From NCBI RefSeq assembly GCF_030695085.1, contig NZ_JAUYTS010000073.1, positions 1-52,952 of the forward strand: DNA of 52,952 bases. Reading direction: 5' to 3'. Below the pieces are notes generated by a model. It ran no database searches. It was not told the origin of the DNA and saw only the letters and a program-made list of their open reading frames with translations. This DNA is from Falsiroseomonas sp. (GTDB lineage Bacteria > Pseudomonadota > Alphaproteobacteria > Acetobacterales > Acetobacteraceae). The position numbers and the translations under genes are program-made. This document shows, piece after piece, positions 26,378 to 38,607 of this stretch. How positions within the stretch are numbered: position 1 is the first letter of the stretch; each line of letters starts with the position of its first letter.

Positions 26378-26713
26378 GTGGTCGCGGCGATGGGTGCTGG
26401 CGCGAGCTGCCGTGAGGCAGCCAAAACCTTCTCTGTCAGCGTTGCCAGCGCCGCGCGCTGGGCCAAGCGCGCGCGGGAGACCGGCAACGTTGCACCGCGT
26501 CCCTTTGGCAAGCCTCTGGGCCTGGTGGTGCTGCCCGAGCGCGAGTGGCTGCTGGCGCGGATCGCGGCCGCACCTGACCTGACGATCCGCGCGCTGCGCG
26601 CCGAGCTCGAGGCCGAGCGAGGGCTGCGCGTGGGCTATGGTGCGGTGTGGCGCTGGTTGGCCCGCGAAGGCCTCAGCTTCAAAAAAAAGCCTGCACGCCG
26701 CCGAGCAGCATAG
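26378..26713 (+). CDS. IS630 transposase, N-terminal frame
   Basis: Helix-turn-helix part of the IS630 transposase (GASCREAAKTFSVSVASAARWAKR), ending in a short out-of-frame tail after the A8 run. The homologous reading actually extends upstream as PLSVDLRDRVVAAMGAG, starting from ATG GTT TGA at 26342: an in-frame TGA sits at codon 3, where relatives often have an arginine codon. Translation would have to start at GTG 26378, so initiation may be impaired. Fusion to the second frame needs a +1 shift, equivalent to one A lost from the run. Confidence 0.78.
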   Translation: MVAAMGAGASCREAAKTFSVSVASAARWAKRARETGNVAPRPFGKPLGLVVLPEREWLLARIAAAPDLTIRALRAELEAERGLRVGYGAVWRWLAREGLSFKKKPARRRAA

Positions 26714-27287
26714 GCCCGACGTCGCTCGCCGCCGCGCGCGCTGGCGTCGCCACCAAGCCAGTATTGACCCCACCCGCTTGGTCTTCGTCGATGAGACCTG
26801 GGCCAAGACCAACATGACCCGGACGCACGGTCGCGCCCCGCGTGGCCAACGCCTGGTCGCCCATGTGCCGCACGGGCATTGGACAACCATGACCTTCCTC
26901 GCGGCACTCCGGCACGACCGCATCGACGCACCTTGCGTGATCGACGGCCCCATCAACGGCGTGCTGTTCCTGGCCTGGGTGCAGCAGTTCCTGGTGCCGA
27001 CGCTCAGACCCGGCGATGTGGTGGTGCTCGACAACCTCGGCTCCCACAAAGGCCAGGCCATACGTCGCGCCATCCGCGCCGCGGGCGCACACCTACTGTT
27101 CCTGCCGCCCTACAGTCCGGACCTCAACCCCATCGAGATGATGTTCGCGAAGCTCAAAACCCTGCTGCGACGCGCGGATGAACGCTCCATCGCCGCCGTC
27201 TGGAACCGCATCGGCGCCCTACTCAGCCAATTCTCCGCCGCAGAGTGCGCCAACTACCTCAGGCATGCGGGATACGCTTCAGTCTAA
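26637..27287 (+). CDS. IS630 transposase, catalytic DDE frame
   Basis: Catalytic part of the transposase. The DDE residues are visible in FVDETWAKTN, VVLDNLGSHKG and PDLNPIEMMFAKLK. The real polypeptide is probably a fusion entered from the first frame at the A8 run (26681-26688), giving ...SFKKSLHAAEQH and a product near 300 residues, the usual length. The ATG at 26637 lies inside the first frame and is not likely to be the true start. Confidence 0.85.
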   Translation: MVRCGAGWPAKASASKKSLHAAEQHRPDVARRRARWRRHQASIDPTRLVFVDETWAKTNMTRTHGRAPRGQRLVAHVPHGHWTTMTFLAALRHDRIDAPCVIDGPINGVLFLAWVQQFLVPTLRPGDVVVLDNLGSHKGQAIRRAIRAAGAHLLFLPPYSPDLNPIEMMFAKLKTLLRRADERSIAAVWNRIGALLSQFSAAECANYLRHAGYASV

Positions 27288-27299
27288 GGAGATCACGCT

Positions 27300-27983
27300 C
27301 TAGGCTGCCGTCACCAATGCCTGCTCCGCCGTCGCGCTGACGGCGGAGAGCACGGGCCGCCCGAAATCGCGCGCCAGGGCGCCGAGGATCGCCTCGGTCG
27401 GCAACTGCGTGCAGCCGATGAACAGCGCGTCGCACTCCGCGCCCATGGTCCTGCGCGCCAGTGCATCCACCTCCGGCGCACGAATCGCGCAGAGCGCCGC
27501 CAGGTCCGGGGCGCGCAGCGAATCCAGCCGCCGCACGGCGATGCCGCCATCGGCCAGGAAATCCACAAGCTGCGCGTTCACCGCATCCGAATAGGGCGTG
27601 ACCACGGCGATGGTCCGCGCGCCGATCCGTTGCAGCCGCTGCACCATGGACCGCGCGGTGGTGACAACCGGCAGTCCGGCGCCCTGTGCCAGGTCCCGCG
27701 CCAGTGCCGCATCGCCCTCCGGCCCGGCCGCGAAGCCGGCGGCGGTGCAGCCATAGACCAGCAGGTCATGCTGGCCGGGCGCGAAGGATTGCGCCGCCAG
27801 CGCCACCACCGCCTCCCGATAGGCCGGCATCGTCTCCCGCGTCAGCGGGCTATCGCTGCGGGGAATGCCGATGCGGGTGATGGCAGAGCCGGCGGGCAGC
27901 CGGGCCAGCATTTCCGCTTCCATCGTGGTGTTGCTGGCCGGCACCATCAGCCCGACCCGCATCGCCCTCGGCGGCACGGTCAC
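27300..27983 (-). CDS. Asp/Glu racemase superfamily, maleate isomerase-like
   Basis: A 227-residue protein of the aspartate/glutamate racemase, maleate isomerase and arylmalonate decarboxylase group. Both catalytic cysteines are present: YGCTAAGF (about residue 78) and IGCTQLPTEA (about 192). The N terminus VGLMVPASNTTMEAE is the typical substrate-binding start. The GTG at 27983 overlaps the upstream stop (GTGA); ATG at 27962 is the alternative. The TAG stop at 27300-27302 uses the last base of the IS plus the TA target site. Partnered with the CMD gene upstream. Confidence 0.85.
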   Translation of the reverse strand: MTVPPRAMRVGLMVPASNTTMEAEMLARLPAGSAITRIGIPRSDSPLTRETMPAYREAVVALAAQSFAPGQHDLLVYGCTAAGFAAGPEGDAALARDLAQGAGLPVVTTARSMVQRLQRIGARTIAVVTPYSDAVNAQLVDFLADGGIAVRRLDSLRAPDLAALCAIRAPEVDALARRTMGAECDALFIGCTQLPTEAILGALARDFGRPVLSAVSATAEQALVTAA

Positions 27984-28537
27984 AGCGGCTTCAGGGGCGG
28001 TTCGGCGCCATCCGGCAGCGCCGGGTCCGCCGTGTTCAGCACCATCGCCAGCATCGAATAATAGCCGGCCAGCGCCAGCAGATCGAGCACGCCCGCCTTG
28101 CCGAACCGGGCCTCCGCCGCCGCATACAGCGCATCTTCCGGCTTGCCGTCCCGGTGCACGGATACGGCGAAATCATGCACCAGCGCCTGGTCGGCCTGCA
28201 TGGGATCGGGGCGGCGGCCCTCGGCGATGGCGCTGATGATGTCCTCCGGCAGGCCCTCGGCGTGGGCGATGCGGGCATGGGCGAAGAATTCGTACTGGCA
28301 GGTCCAGCGCCGTGCCGTCACCAGGATCAGCAACTCGACCAGCGATTGCGGCAGACCGGTGCCGTAGCGCAGATGCGCGCCCAGCGCCTGCACCCGCATG
28401 GCCAGCGGCGGGTTGTGCAGCAGCGCCAGGAAGGGGCCGCGGACGGACCCGCGCGGCCCGCCGGCGATGGCGGCCGCCACCTCCCGCTGCGCCTCCGTCA
28501 TCTGGTCGGGCGGGATGGCGGGGAAGCGTTCGGTCAT
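27980..28537 (-). CDS. Carboxymuconolactone decarboxylase-like protein
   Basis: A 185-residue protein of the CMD/AhpD fold. The central helix YEFFAHARIAHAEGLPEDII, with the preceding LLILVTARRWTCQ, and the later LLALAGYYSMLAMVLN match the family. The AhpD-type CxxC redox pair is absent, so a hydrolase or decarboxylase role in aromatic or dicarboxylic acid breakdown is likelier than peroxidase support. It overlaps the racemase-like gene by four bases (GTGA), suggesting they act on consecutive steps. Confidence 0.85.
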   Translation of the reverse strand: MTERFPAIPPDQMTEAQREVAAAIAGGPRGSVRGPFLALLHNPPLAMRVQALGAHLRYGTGLPQSLVELLILVTARRWTCQYEFFAHARIAHAEGLPEDIISAIAEGRRPDPMQADQALVHDFAVSVHRDGKPEDALYAAAEARFGKAGVLDLLALAGYYSMLAMVLNTADPALPDGAEPPLKPL

Positions 28538-28943
28538 GCGGGGTCTCGCGCCAGGGGTTCGGGCCGGGGAGTGTGCCGCCTGGCGGGCGGGGGAGGGAAG
28601 CCCGCCCCAGGCCGCGTCCCGGCGCAACGCCGCCAGGTCCAGCTTGACCAAGCCCATCATGGACCGCACCGATCCGTAGCGTGTGTTTTTGGGTTCGGGT
28701 CCGGCCTTGCGCGAACACGCCTGCTTGAGCGGGAACGCCCCCACGACCGGCCCGTTATCGCCGCTGCCAGCGTGCAGACGCGATCATGGCGGCCACGCGC
28801 GCTGCGTCCACCAGGACCGTCGCCCGGACACGGCATGATCCAGGCAAAGCAATTCTTGCTGAAGCGTTTTGTGGAGCACTTGGCGACCGTGAAGATAAAG
28901 CGGAGAACTTGACTTCAATGCGGCAATACGGAGGACAATATCG
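28538..28943. other. Divergent intergenic gap, 406 bases
   Basis: No gene is supported here. It holds an EcfG-type promoter (28732-28756) reading toward the histidine kinase and should hold the promoter of the CMD-like gene on the other strand. The 28757-28930 stretch would be a long 5' leader of the kinase mRNA, in which I see no recognisable structure. Confidence 0.5.
28732..28756 (+). promoter_or_regulatory. EcfG-type (general stress) promoter
   Basis: GGAAC (28732-28736), a 16-base spacer and CGTT (28753-28756) match the alphaproteobacterial EcfG consensus GGAAC-N16/17-CGTT exactly. It is oriented toward the HWE histidine kinase, whose start lies about 190 bases downstream. HWE and HisKA_2 kinases commonly take part in the general stress response. 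Confidence 0.55.
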
Positions 28944-30143
28944 TTGAATGACGGCGAGCAGGACCGCGAGGCTGACATTCAGGGGCTACTGCGCCAACAG
29001 GCCGCGTTGGCGCAATTCGGTGAACTTGCTCTCAAGGGCGAGAGGCTGGATGAAATTCTGACACAAGCCTGCCGCCTGGTGGGCCAGGCGCTGGGCACCG
29101 ACCTCGCCAAGGTTGTGGAACTCCAGGCGGATGGGCAAACCCTGCTGGTCCGCGCGGGCGTTGGCTGGAAGCCAGGCGTGGTCGGCGTGGCCACCATGAA
29201 GCTCAGTGAGAGTTCGTCCGAAAGCCACGCCTTGCGAACCGGGGAGCCGACGATCTCCGCCAACATCGAAGACGAGACGCGCTTTGAATACGCCGATTTC
29301 CTGAAGGACCACGGCGTCCGGGCCATCATGAACGTCGCCATCCTGGGCAGTGAGGAAAAGGCGCCCTTCGGCATCCTTCAGGTGGACAGCCGCGAGCCTC
29401 GCGAATTCTGCGAGACCGATATCCTGTTCCTCAAAGGCTACGCCAACCTGCTGGCGGCGGCGGTGGCCCGGTTCCGCAGCCTCGATGAGATGCGGCGCAA
29501 GGAAAAGGAACTGGAGCGGGCGCTGGTGGAGTGCCGCCATGGCGCGGAGCAGCAGAATTTCCTCGCCAGGGAACTCGACCACCGCGCGAAGAACATGCTC
29601 GCGGTGCTGCAGGCTGCGCTGCGGCTGACCAAGGCGCCGGACGTTCCGAGCTTCGTCCAGGTGCTTGAGGGCCGGGTGGCGGCGCTGGCGCGGGCGCAGA
29701 ACATGCTGGCGGCGGATCGGTGGCAGGGGGCCGACCTGTTTGAAATGCTGCGGGACGAGCTGGCGTCCTACCTCGATGGAAGCTCCGGCCCACAGGCGGA
29801 ACTCGACGGGCCCAAATTGATGCTCCCGGCGACCGTCGTGCAGCCCTTCTCGATGGCGCTGCATGAGATGGCGACCAACGCCACCAAATACGGCGCCCTG
29901 TCCAGCCAGACAGGGCGGCTGCGGGTGTCCTGGAAGGCCGGGGAGGATGGCGTCCTCCGGCTGCATTGGGTGGAAAGTGGCGGCCCACGGCTGCACGGCC
30001 CGCCGGACCGGCGCGGCTTCGGGTTCCGTGTCCTGACCAACACGCTTCGCGCGCAGCTGGGCGGCACGATTTCCATGGGCTGGGAGGCGACAGGACTGAT
30101 CTGCGATCTTGCCGTGCCACTGGCCTGCACCCGGGCGCCGTGA
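28944..30143 (+). CDS. GAF-domain HWE-family sensor histidine kinase
   Basis: A 399-residue soluble sensor kinase. The N-terminal GAF domain (about 30-175; LVRAGVGWKPGVVG, then FGILQVDS) would sense a small ligand or light. The kinase core is HWE type: His213 in LARELDHRAKNMLAVLQA, an N box HEMATNATKYGALS and a late LHWVESGGP with the characteristic W-x-E. No membrane segments. TTG at 28944 is the start, with GGAGG nine bases upstream; an ATG at 28948 is out of frame. No response-regulator gene is adjacent, so it is an orphan here. Confidence 0.88.
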   Translation: MNDGEQDREADIQGLLRQQAALAQFGELALKGERLDEILTQACRLVGQALGTDLAKVVELQADGQTLLVRAGVGWKPGVVGVATMKLSESSSESHALRTGEPTISANIEDETRFEYADFLKDHGVRAIMNVAILGSEEKAPFGILQVDSREPREFCETDILFLKGYANLLAAAVARFRSLDEMRRKEKELERALVECRHGAEQQNFLARELDHRAKNMLAVLQAALRLTKAPDVPSFVQVLEGRVAALARAQNMLAADRWQGADLFEMLRDELASYLDGSSGPQAELDGPKLMLPATVVQPFSMALHEMATNATKYGALSSQTGRLRVSWKAGEDGVLRLHWVESGGPRLHGPPDRRGFGFRVLTNTLRAQLGGTISMGWEATGLICDLAVPLACTRAP

Positions 30144-30180
30144 AGGCTGGCGTTCCGGATGCGGTCGCGGGCCCGCAAGC

Positions 30181-33956
<3,776 letters not shown>

Positions 33957-34045
33957 GCGGCCTGGGCGGGCATTAGGGCGAACGAAGCCGGAACGTCAAG
34001 CCGCGCGCCTCGCCAGCCGCGCCTGGACATGGGAAGCCTAAGGCC

Positions 34046-34405
34046 ATGCGCGCTCTTTTCGCCTTCCTGCTGTTCGCCACCCCGGCCCTGGCCCAGCCCG
34101 AGCCGCCCGCCTGCCTGTTCCCCCGCCGGGACGTCGCGCTGGACGCGCCCTGCCTGGCGCTGCTGGCGCAGATCGCCCGCGGCGCCACCGGCGACCTCAT
34201 CATCCGCGGCTTCGCGCAGGAACAGCAGGGGCCGCGCGTCGATGGGCTGATCAGCCGAAGGCGGGCGGAGGCGGTGGCAGCCGAATTGCGGCGCCTGGGT
34301 GTGGCGCCGGAGCGGCTTCGGGTGACCACCCAGCCAACGGAACAGCGCGACCTGTACAGCCGCGTAAGCTCTCACGATCGCCGGGTGGAGATCCTGGCCG
34401 ACTGA
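34046..34405 (+). CDS. Small exported OmpA-domain-like protein
   Basis: A 119-residue protein with a signal peptide (MRALFAFLLFATPALAQ). The rest resembles half of an OmpA C-terminal domain: GDLIIRGFAQEQ, then the helix SRRRAEAVAAELRRLGVAPERL and the strand RVTTQPTEQRD, ending DRRVEI, the usual family end. The first part of the peptidoglycan-binding domain is short, so binding is uncertain. Divergent from recF. Confidence 0.7.
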   Translation: MRALFAFLLFATPALAQPEPPACLFPRRDVALDAPCLALLAQIARGATGDLIIRGFAQEQQGPRVDGLISRRRAEAVAAELRRLGVAPERLRVTTQPTEQRDLYSRVSSHDRRVEILAD

Positions 34406-34417
34406 GATCGCCGGCCG

Positions 34418-34459
34418 CATTTTCCGAGTCGCCGGACGAATCCGCCCGACCTGGAAATG
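34418..34459. repeat. Palindromic intergenic repeat, family B copy 2
   Basis: CATTTTCC (34418-34425) and GGAAATG (34453-34459) form the outer arms; the inner arm GTCG...CGGA pairs with TCCG...CGAC around a CGAA loop. The GCATTTT, AGTC, GAC and GGAAA pieces match copy 1 at 21329, but the stem bases differ in paired fashion. It occupies the 56-base gap between the convergent OmpA-like and prfC genes. Confidence 0.55.
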
Positions 34460-34461
34460 GG

Positions 34462-36081
34462 TCAGCGGACCATCGCCACCAGCCCGCTTTGCTCCCGCAC
34501 CGCGTCGAAGCGAAGCGCGGGGTATTCCTCCTCCGCCCGCTTGCGGCGCCAGTCGCTGCCGAACAGCGCGACATATTCGCCGTCATGGTCGGTGGCGGTG
34601 TCGCTGCGATTGCCGGCGGCCCATTTCTCGATCGCGGCGCGGTCGCCGCCTGGCGCGGAGATCCAGCGCATGGTCTGCCAGCGCGTCTCGTCGAAGCCCG
34701 CCGGCACGCTGTATTCGAAGGACAGGCGGGATTTCAGCACATCGAGCTGCAACTGTCCCACCACGCCGACCACGGGGGGCGAGCCATCGAGCGGCCGGAA
34801 CACCTGCACCACGCCTTCCTCCGCCAACTGGTCCAGCGCCGTGCGCAGCTTCTTGGCCAGCATCGGGTCACCGAGGCGGACATGGCGCAGGATTTCCGGC
34901 GCGAAGCTCGGCACACCGCGGAAGTTAATATCCTCGCCCTCCGTCAGCGTGTCGCCGATCCGCAGCGTGCCGTGGTTGGCGATGCCCACCACATCGCCGG
35001 GCCAGGCTTCTTCCGCCACCTGGCGTTCCTTGGCGAAGAAGAACAGCGGGGCATTCACCGGCACCTGCTTGCCGGTGCGGACCTGGCGCAGCCGCATGCC
35101 CTTGGTCAGCCGGCCGGAACACAGCCGCACGAAGGCCACGCGGTCCCGGTGGTTCGGGTCCATATTGGCCTGCACCTTGAAGACGAAGCCGGTCAGCTTC
35201 TCCTCCGCCGCATGGACCGGGCGCTTGTCGGACAGGCGGTCGCCGGGCGGTGGGGCGAAATCGGCGAGGCCTTCCAGCAGGTGGCCGACGCCGAAATCGC
35301 GCAAGGCCGAGCCGAAATAGACCGGCGTCAGCGTGCCCTCCCGGAACCTCTCCAGGTCGAATTTCGCCAGCCCCGCCTCGGCGAGCAGAATGTCCTCGTA
35401 AAGCTGCGTGGCGCGTTCCTCGCCCACCAGCTCGGCGATCTTCGGGTCATCCGGGCCGCTGACCGGGATGCCGCCTTCCTCCGTCGCGTCCACCGGCATC
35501 AGCCGGCTGGCGAGGATGTCGTAGGTGCCCCAGAAGGTGTTGGCGCGGCCGACCGGCCAGGCGACGGGGGCGGCGTCCAGCGCCAGGGTCTGCTGGATTT
35601 CCTCGATCAGCTCGAAGGGGTCGCGCGCCTCGCGGTCCATCTTGTTGACGAAGGTGACGATCGGGATGTCGCGCAGCCGGCACACCTCGAACAGCTTGCG
35701 GGTCTGGCTCTCGATGCCCTTGGCGGCGTCCAGCACCATCACGGCGGCGTCCACGGCGGTGAGCGTCCGGTAGGTATCCTCGGAGAAATCCTCGTGGCCC
35801 GGCGTGTCGAGCAGGTTGAACACCATGCCGTCGCGCTCGAAGGTCATGACGGAGGTCGCGACGGAGATGCCGCGATCCTGCTCGATCTTCATCCAGTCCG
35901 ATCGCGTGCGGCGGGCATTGCCCTTGGCGCGCACGGCACCCGCCAGCTGGATGGCGCCGCCTTTCAGCAGCAGCTTCTCCGTCAGCGTGGTCTTGCCGGC
36001 GTCCGGGTGGGCGATGATGGCGAAGGTGCGCCGCCGGGCGGCTTCGCGCGCGACGTTGTCGAGGGCCGAGGTGTCACTCAT
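34462..36081 (-). CDS. prfC: Peptide chain release factor 3
   Basis: A 539-residue translational GTPase that recycles RF1 and RF2. G1 is AHPDAGKTTLTEK (24-36); the RF3-specific segment KGNARRTRSDWMKIEQDRGIS comes next, then G3 LLDTPGHEDFSEDTYR and G4 VTFVNKMDRE. The C-terminal part continues to SGLVAMVR. Length is typical. ATG at 36081 gives the conserved start MSDTSALDNVAREAARR. The sulfotransferase gene ends 38 bases upstream on the same strand. Confidence 0.96.
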   Translation of the reverse strand: MSDTSALDNVAREAARRRTFAIIAHPDAGKTTLTEKLLLKGGAIQLAGAVRAKGNARRTRSDWMKIEQDRGISVATSVMTFERDGMVFNLLDTPGHEDFSEDTYRTLTAVDAAVMVLDAAKGIESQTRKLFEVCRLRDIPIVTFVNKMDREARDPFELIEEIQQTLALDAAPVAWPVGRANTFWGTYDILASRLMPVDATEEGGIPVSGPDDPKIAELVGEERATQLYEDILLAEAGLAKFDLERFREGTLTPVYFGSALRDFGVGHLLEGLADFAPPPGDRLSDKRPVHAAEEKLTGFVFKVQANMDPNHRDRVAFVRLCSGRLTKGMRLRQVRTGKQVPVNAPLFFFAKERQVAEEAWPGDVVGIANHGTLRIGDTLTEGEDINFRGVPSFAPEILRHVRLGDPMLAKKLRTALDQLAEEGVVQVFRPLDGSPPVVGVVGQLQLDVLKSRLSFEYSVPAGFDETRWQTMRWISAPGGDRAAIEKWAAGNRSDTATDHDGEYVALFGSDWRRKRAEEEYPALRFDAVREQSGLVAMVR

Positions 36082-36119
36082 GCAGGGGCTATAGCCTGTC
36101 AGGCGGCAAGGGCGAAGGC

Positions 36120-37325
36120 TTACCCGAGCAGCCTGTCCGGATCGGGCAAGGCGAGGTTCGTGCCATCCACCACCAGCCGCAGCTTGCCGGGCGCGGCTTC
36201 CGGCAGGCGCAGCCGGAAGCCGCAGCAGCCACGGGCGAAGCGCGCGGCCTCCGGGCCGGGGTGGAACAGCTGGGCGCGGGTGGCGCCGAGCGGCGTCTCG
36301 CCGGCCATCAGCCGCAGCGTCACCGGGCGGGTGGCGAACAGGTCGGTCGCCCAGCCCTGCACCAGGCCGCCTTCCACCCGCGCCACCTGGCCCATCAGGT
36401 TCACGGGCGCGGAGATGGGGCGCGGCGGCTGGGCCAGGAACGCGGCGACCTCGGCGTAATCCGGCCCGGCGAGCACGGCGGCCGCCCAGGGGGGCAGCGC
36501 ATCGTCGCCGCGGAATTCGTAACGCTCGAACACCGCATCGCCGGCGCCTTCGGCGAGCGCCGCCTGGCAGCGGTGGAAGGCGGCCAGGGCGGAGTCGAAG
36601 GCCGCGCCCTCCGCCGCGCAATCGGCATCGAGACGGGCGCGGGCGGCCGCATGCAGCGCCTGGTCGGTGGCGAACAGGCCGCGATGCGCGGCGGCCTGGG
36701 CACGGGCCTGCGCCCGCGCCGCCTCCTGCGCCGCATCCAGGCGGGTCACGTTGCGCGCCACATGCACCGGCGGCGCCCAGCCGAGGCGGCGGGCGATCAG
36801 CAGCAGGGACCGCTCGAAGTCCTCCGCCACGCCAACCGCCGCGATGGCGTGCTGCAGATTGGCCAGCGCGGCTTCCAGCAGCGGGCGCTGCGTGCGGCCG
36901 CCGATCTGCTGCGCCTGGGCGTTGCCGCCGGCAGGGCGGCGGGTGAGGAATTCCATCGGCCCCAGCGCACCGGACAGGATCTCGGCGCGCTGCGCGTGGT
37001 GCGGGTAGCTGAAGGCGTAGAAATACTCGGACAGAGCGCGCTCCACCGGGTCCCGCAGCAGGGTGAAGTACAGGCAGGGTTCGCCGAGCGCCGCATGCAG
37101 GCCGAGATACTGGTGGCCGGTATACAGCCGTATATCCTGCGTGCCGGCCCGCGCGCGCGCCTGGTCCAGCATGTCCGCCATCGGCCGCGGATCGCCATGG
37201 CCGAGGTCGAAATACAGCACATGCCGCGCGCCATACTGGCGGGACAGCACGGTGCGAAGCGTGGAGCCGGCGGTCTTCGGCACATGCAGGAAGACGTGGT
37301 GGGGCATCGGCGGGTTCGGAACCAT
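36120..37325 (-). CDS. Sulfotransferase family protein
   Basis: A 401-residue cytosolic protein with the PAPS-binding marks of sulfotransferases: the 5' loop FLHVPKTAGSTLR (12-24) and a 3' phosphate motif LRDPVERALSEYF. It belongs to the family-2 type often linked to modification of cell-surface glycans or proteins. The C-terminal 100 residues (GWATDLFATRPVTLRLMAGETPLG) look like an appended beta domain. Starts at 37325 (MVPNPP) or 37307 (MPHHVFL) are both possible; neither has a clear ribosome site. Confidence 0.82.
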   Translation of the reverse strand: MVPNPPMPHHVFLHVPKTAGSTLRTVLSRQYGARHVLYFDLGHGDPRPMADMLDQARARAGTQDIRLYTGHQYLGLHAALGEPCLYFTLLRDPVERALSEYFYAFSYPHHAQRAEILSGALGPMEFLTRRPAGGNAQAQQIGGRTQRPLLEAALANLQHAIAAVGVAEDFERSLLLIARRLGWAPPVHVARNVTRLDAAQEAARAQARAQAAAHRGLFATDQALHAAARARLDADCAAEGAAFDSALAAFHRCQAALAEGAGDAVFERYEFRGDDALPPWAAAVLAGPDYAEVAAFLAQPPRPISAPVNLMGQVARVEGGLVQGWATDLFATRPVTLRLMAGETPLGATRAQLFHPGPEAARFARGCCGFRLRLPEAAPGKLRLVVDGTNLALPDPDRLLG

Positions 37326-37530
37326 CAGCGAAACCGTACGCGGGCGGTCGGACTGATCAATTCGAACAGAAGCTCCGGATCGTGCATGCCGATACGGCGC
37401 CCTCAACCTCGACTTTCACAGCTTTATGGGCTGCCAGGGCGCCGCGCAAGCGGCGGATGAGGGCGAATCCGCTGGCCTGCCCGCCGCGGCTGGCGCGAGA
37501 CTGCGGTGACGCCACCCGGAGCAACACCAC

Positions 37531-38526
37531 ATGCCCACCCGCCGCACCGCGCTGCTGCTGCCGCTTCTGGCCTTCCCCGGCATCGGTGCCCTGGGGCTCG
37601 CCCCGCCGGCATCGGCCCAGGCGGCATCCTGGCCGCAGCGCACCGTCCGCCTGGTGGTGCCGTTTCCCCCCGGCGGCACGACGGATGTGCTGGCCCGTGC
37701 GATCGCGGCCAAATGGCAGGACCAGTGGGGCCAGCAGGTCGTGGTGGATAATCGTGGCGGCGGGGGCGGCGTGATCGGGGCGGATGCCGTGTTCCGGGCC
37801 GCGGCGGATGGCTATACGCTGGTGCTCGGCAACAACCAGACCCATGCGACAAACGGCGCATTGATCACGAACCTGCCCTACGACCCTGCCGGCTTCGCCG
37901 CCATCACGCTGGTGGCGCGCGCACCGCATGCGCTGGTGGTGCCGGCTTCCTCGCCGGCCAGGACGGTCGCGGAGCTGGTCGAATTGGGACGACGGCCTGG
38001 GCCTGGGCTGTCCTACGCCTCGTCCTCCGCCGGCTCGTCCTCGCACCTGATGAGTGAGACCTTCGCGCGGCGGAACGGGATGCAGGCCACCCATATTCCC
38101 TATCGGGGTGCGGCGCCGGCGGCGATGGACCTGGTCGCCGGGACCGTCGACTTCATGATGGCAACCTGGGCCAGCGTCTCCTCCCTCGCCGCCGATGGTC
38201 GGATCCGTGCGCTCGGCGTCGGCGGGAGCGCGCGGTTCCCGGACCTTCCGGAGGTACCGACGCTGCGCGAGCAGGGCTATGACTACATCTCCGGCGATGC
38301 CTGGTTCGGGCTGTTCGCCCCGCGCGGCACGCCGGAGGCGGTGCTCCAGGCGGTTTTTGCCGCCACCGAGGCGGCGCTGGCCGATCCGGCGGTGCGCGGG
38401 CGGCTGGAAGCGGCGGGCTTCCGGATTGCCACGATGGCGCCCGCGGCGTTCGGGCCGTTCCATCAGGCGGAAGTGACCCGCTGGGCCGCGCTGGTGCGGG
38501 AGGCGGGCGTCACCATCGCCAATTGA
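37531..38526 (+). CDS. Bug-family (TTT) substrate-binding protein
   Basis: A 331-residue periplasmic binding protein of the Bug family of tripartite tricarboxylate transporters. A signal peptide (about 1-30, ending ASAQ) is followed by WPQRTVRLVVPFPPGGTTDVLAR, the Bug hallmark, and later THIPYRGAAPAAMDLVAGTVDFM. Ligands are usually carboxylates or aromatics. No tctA or tctB membrane gene is nearby, as is common for the many orphan Bug proteins of such bacteria. Confidence 0.9.
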   Translation: MPTRRTALLLPLLAFPGIGALGLAPPASAQAASWPQRTVRLVVPFPPGGTTDVLARAIAAKWQDQWGQQVVVDNRGGGGGVIGADAVFRAAADGYTLVLGNNQTHATNGALITNLPYDPAGFAAITLVARAPHALVVPASSPARTVAELVELGRRPGPGLSYASSSAGSSSHLMSETFARRNGMQATHIPYRGAAPAAMDLVAGTVDFMMATWASVSSLAADGRIRALGVGGSARFPDLPEVPTLREQGYDYISGDAWFGLFAPRGTPEAVLQAVFAATEAALADPAVRGRLEAAGFRIATMAPAAFGPFHQAEVTRWAALVREAGVTIAN

Positions 38527-38573
38527 GGCGTTTTGGATGGGAGGGTTGCACCGGACGCGCAGCGATCCCCCCT

Positions 38574-38601
38574 TTTACAAAAGTGGCACAAGGGTTAGAT
38601 A
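38574..38601 (+). promoter_or_regulatory. Possible promoter giving a leaderless mRNA
   Basis: TTTACA (38574-38579), a 16-base spacer and TAGATA (38596-38601) fit a sigma70-type promoter. The start codon of the next gene is at 38608, so transcription would begin at or just before the ATG. No ribosome binding site is visible upstream of that ATG. Confidence 0.35.
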
Positions 38602-38607
38602 AGCCGG

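Larger units (their letters stand above)
26251..27300 (+). mobile_element. IS630-family insertion sequence, 1050 bp
   Basis: Ends are imperfect inverted repeats: GAGCGCGATTCCC (26251-26263) and, read inward from 27300, GAGCGTGATCTCC, matching 10 of 13. A TA dinucleotide flanks each end (26249-26250 and 27301-27302), the target duplication expected of IS630. It encodes a two-frame DDE transposase joined by an A8 slippery run at 26681-26688. The left end also contains a small hairpin, GCGATTCC/GGAATCGC (26255-26277). It abuts the palindromic element on its left. Confidence 0.82.
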
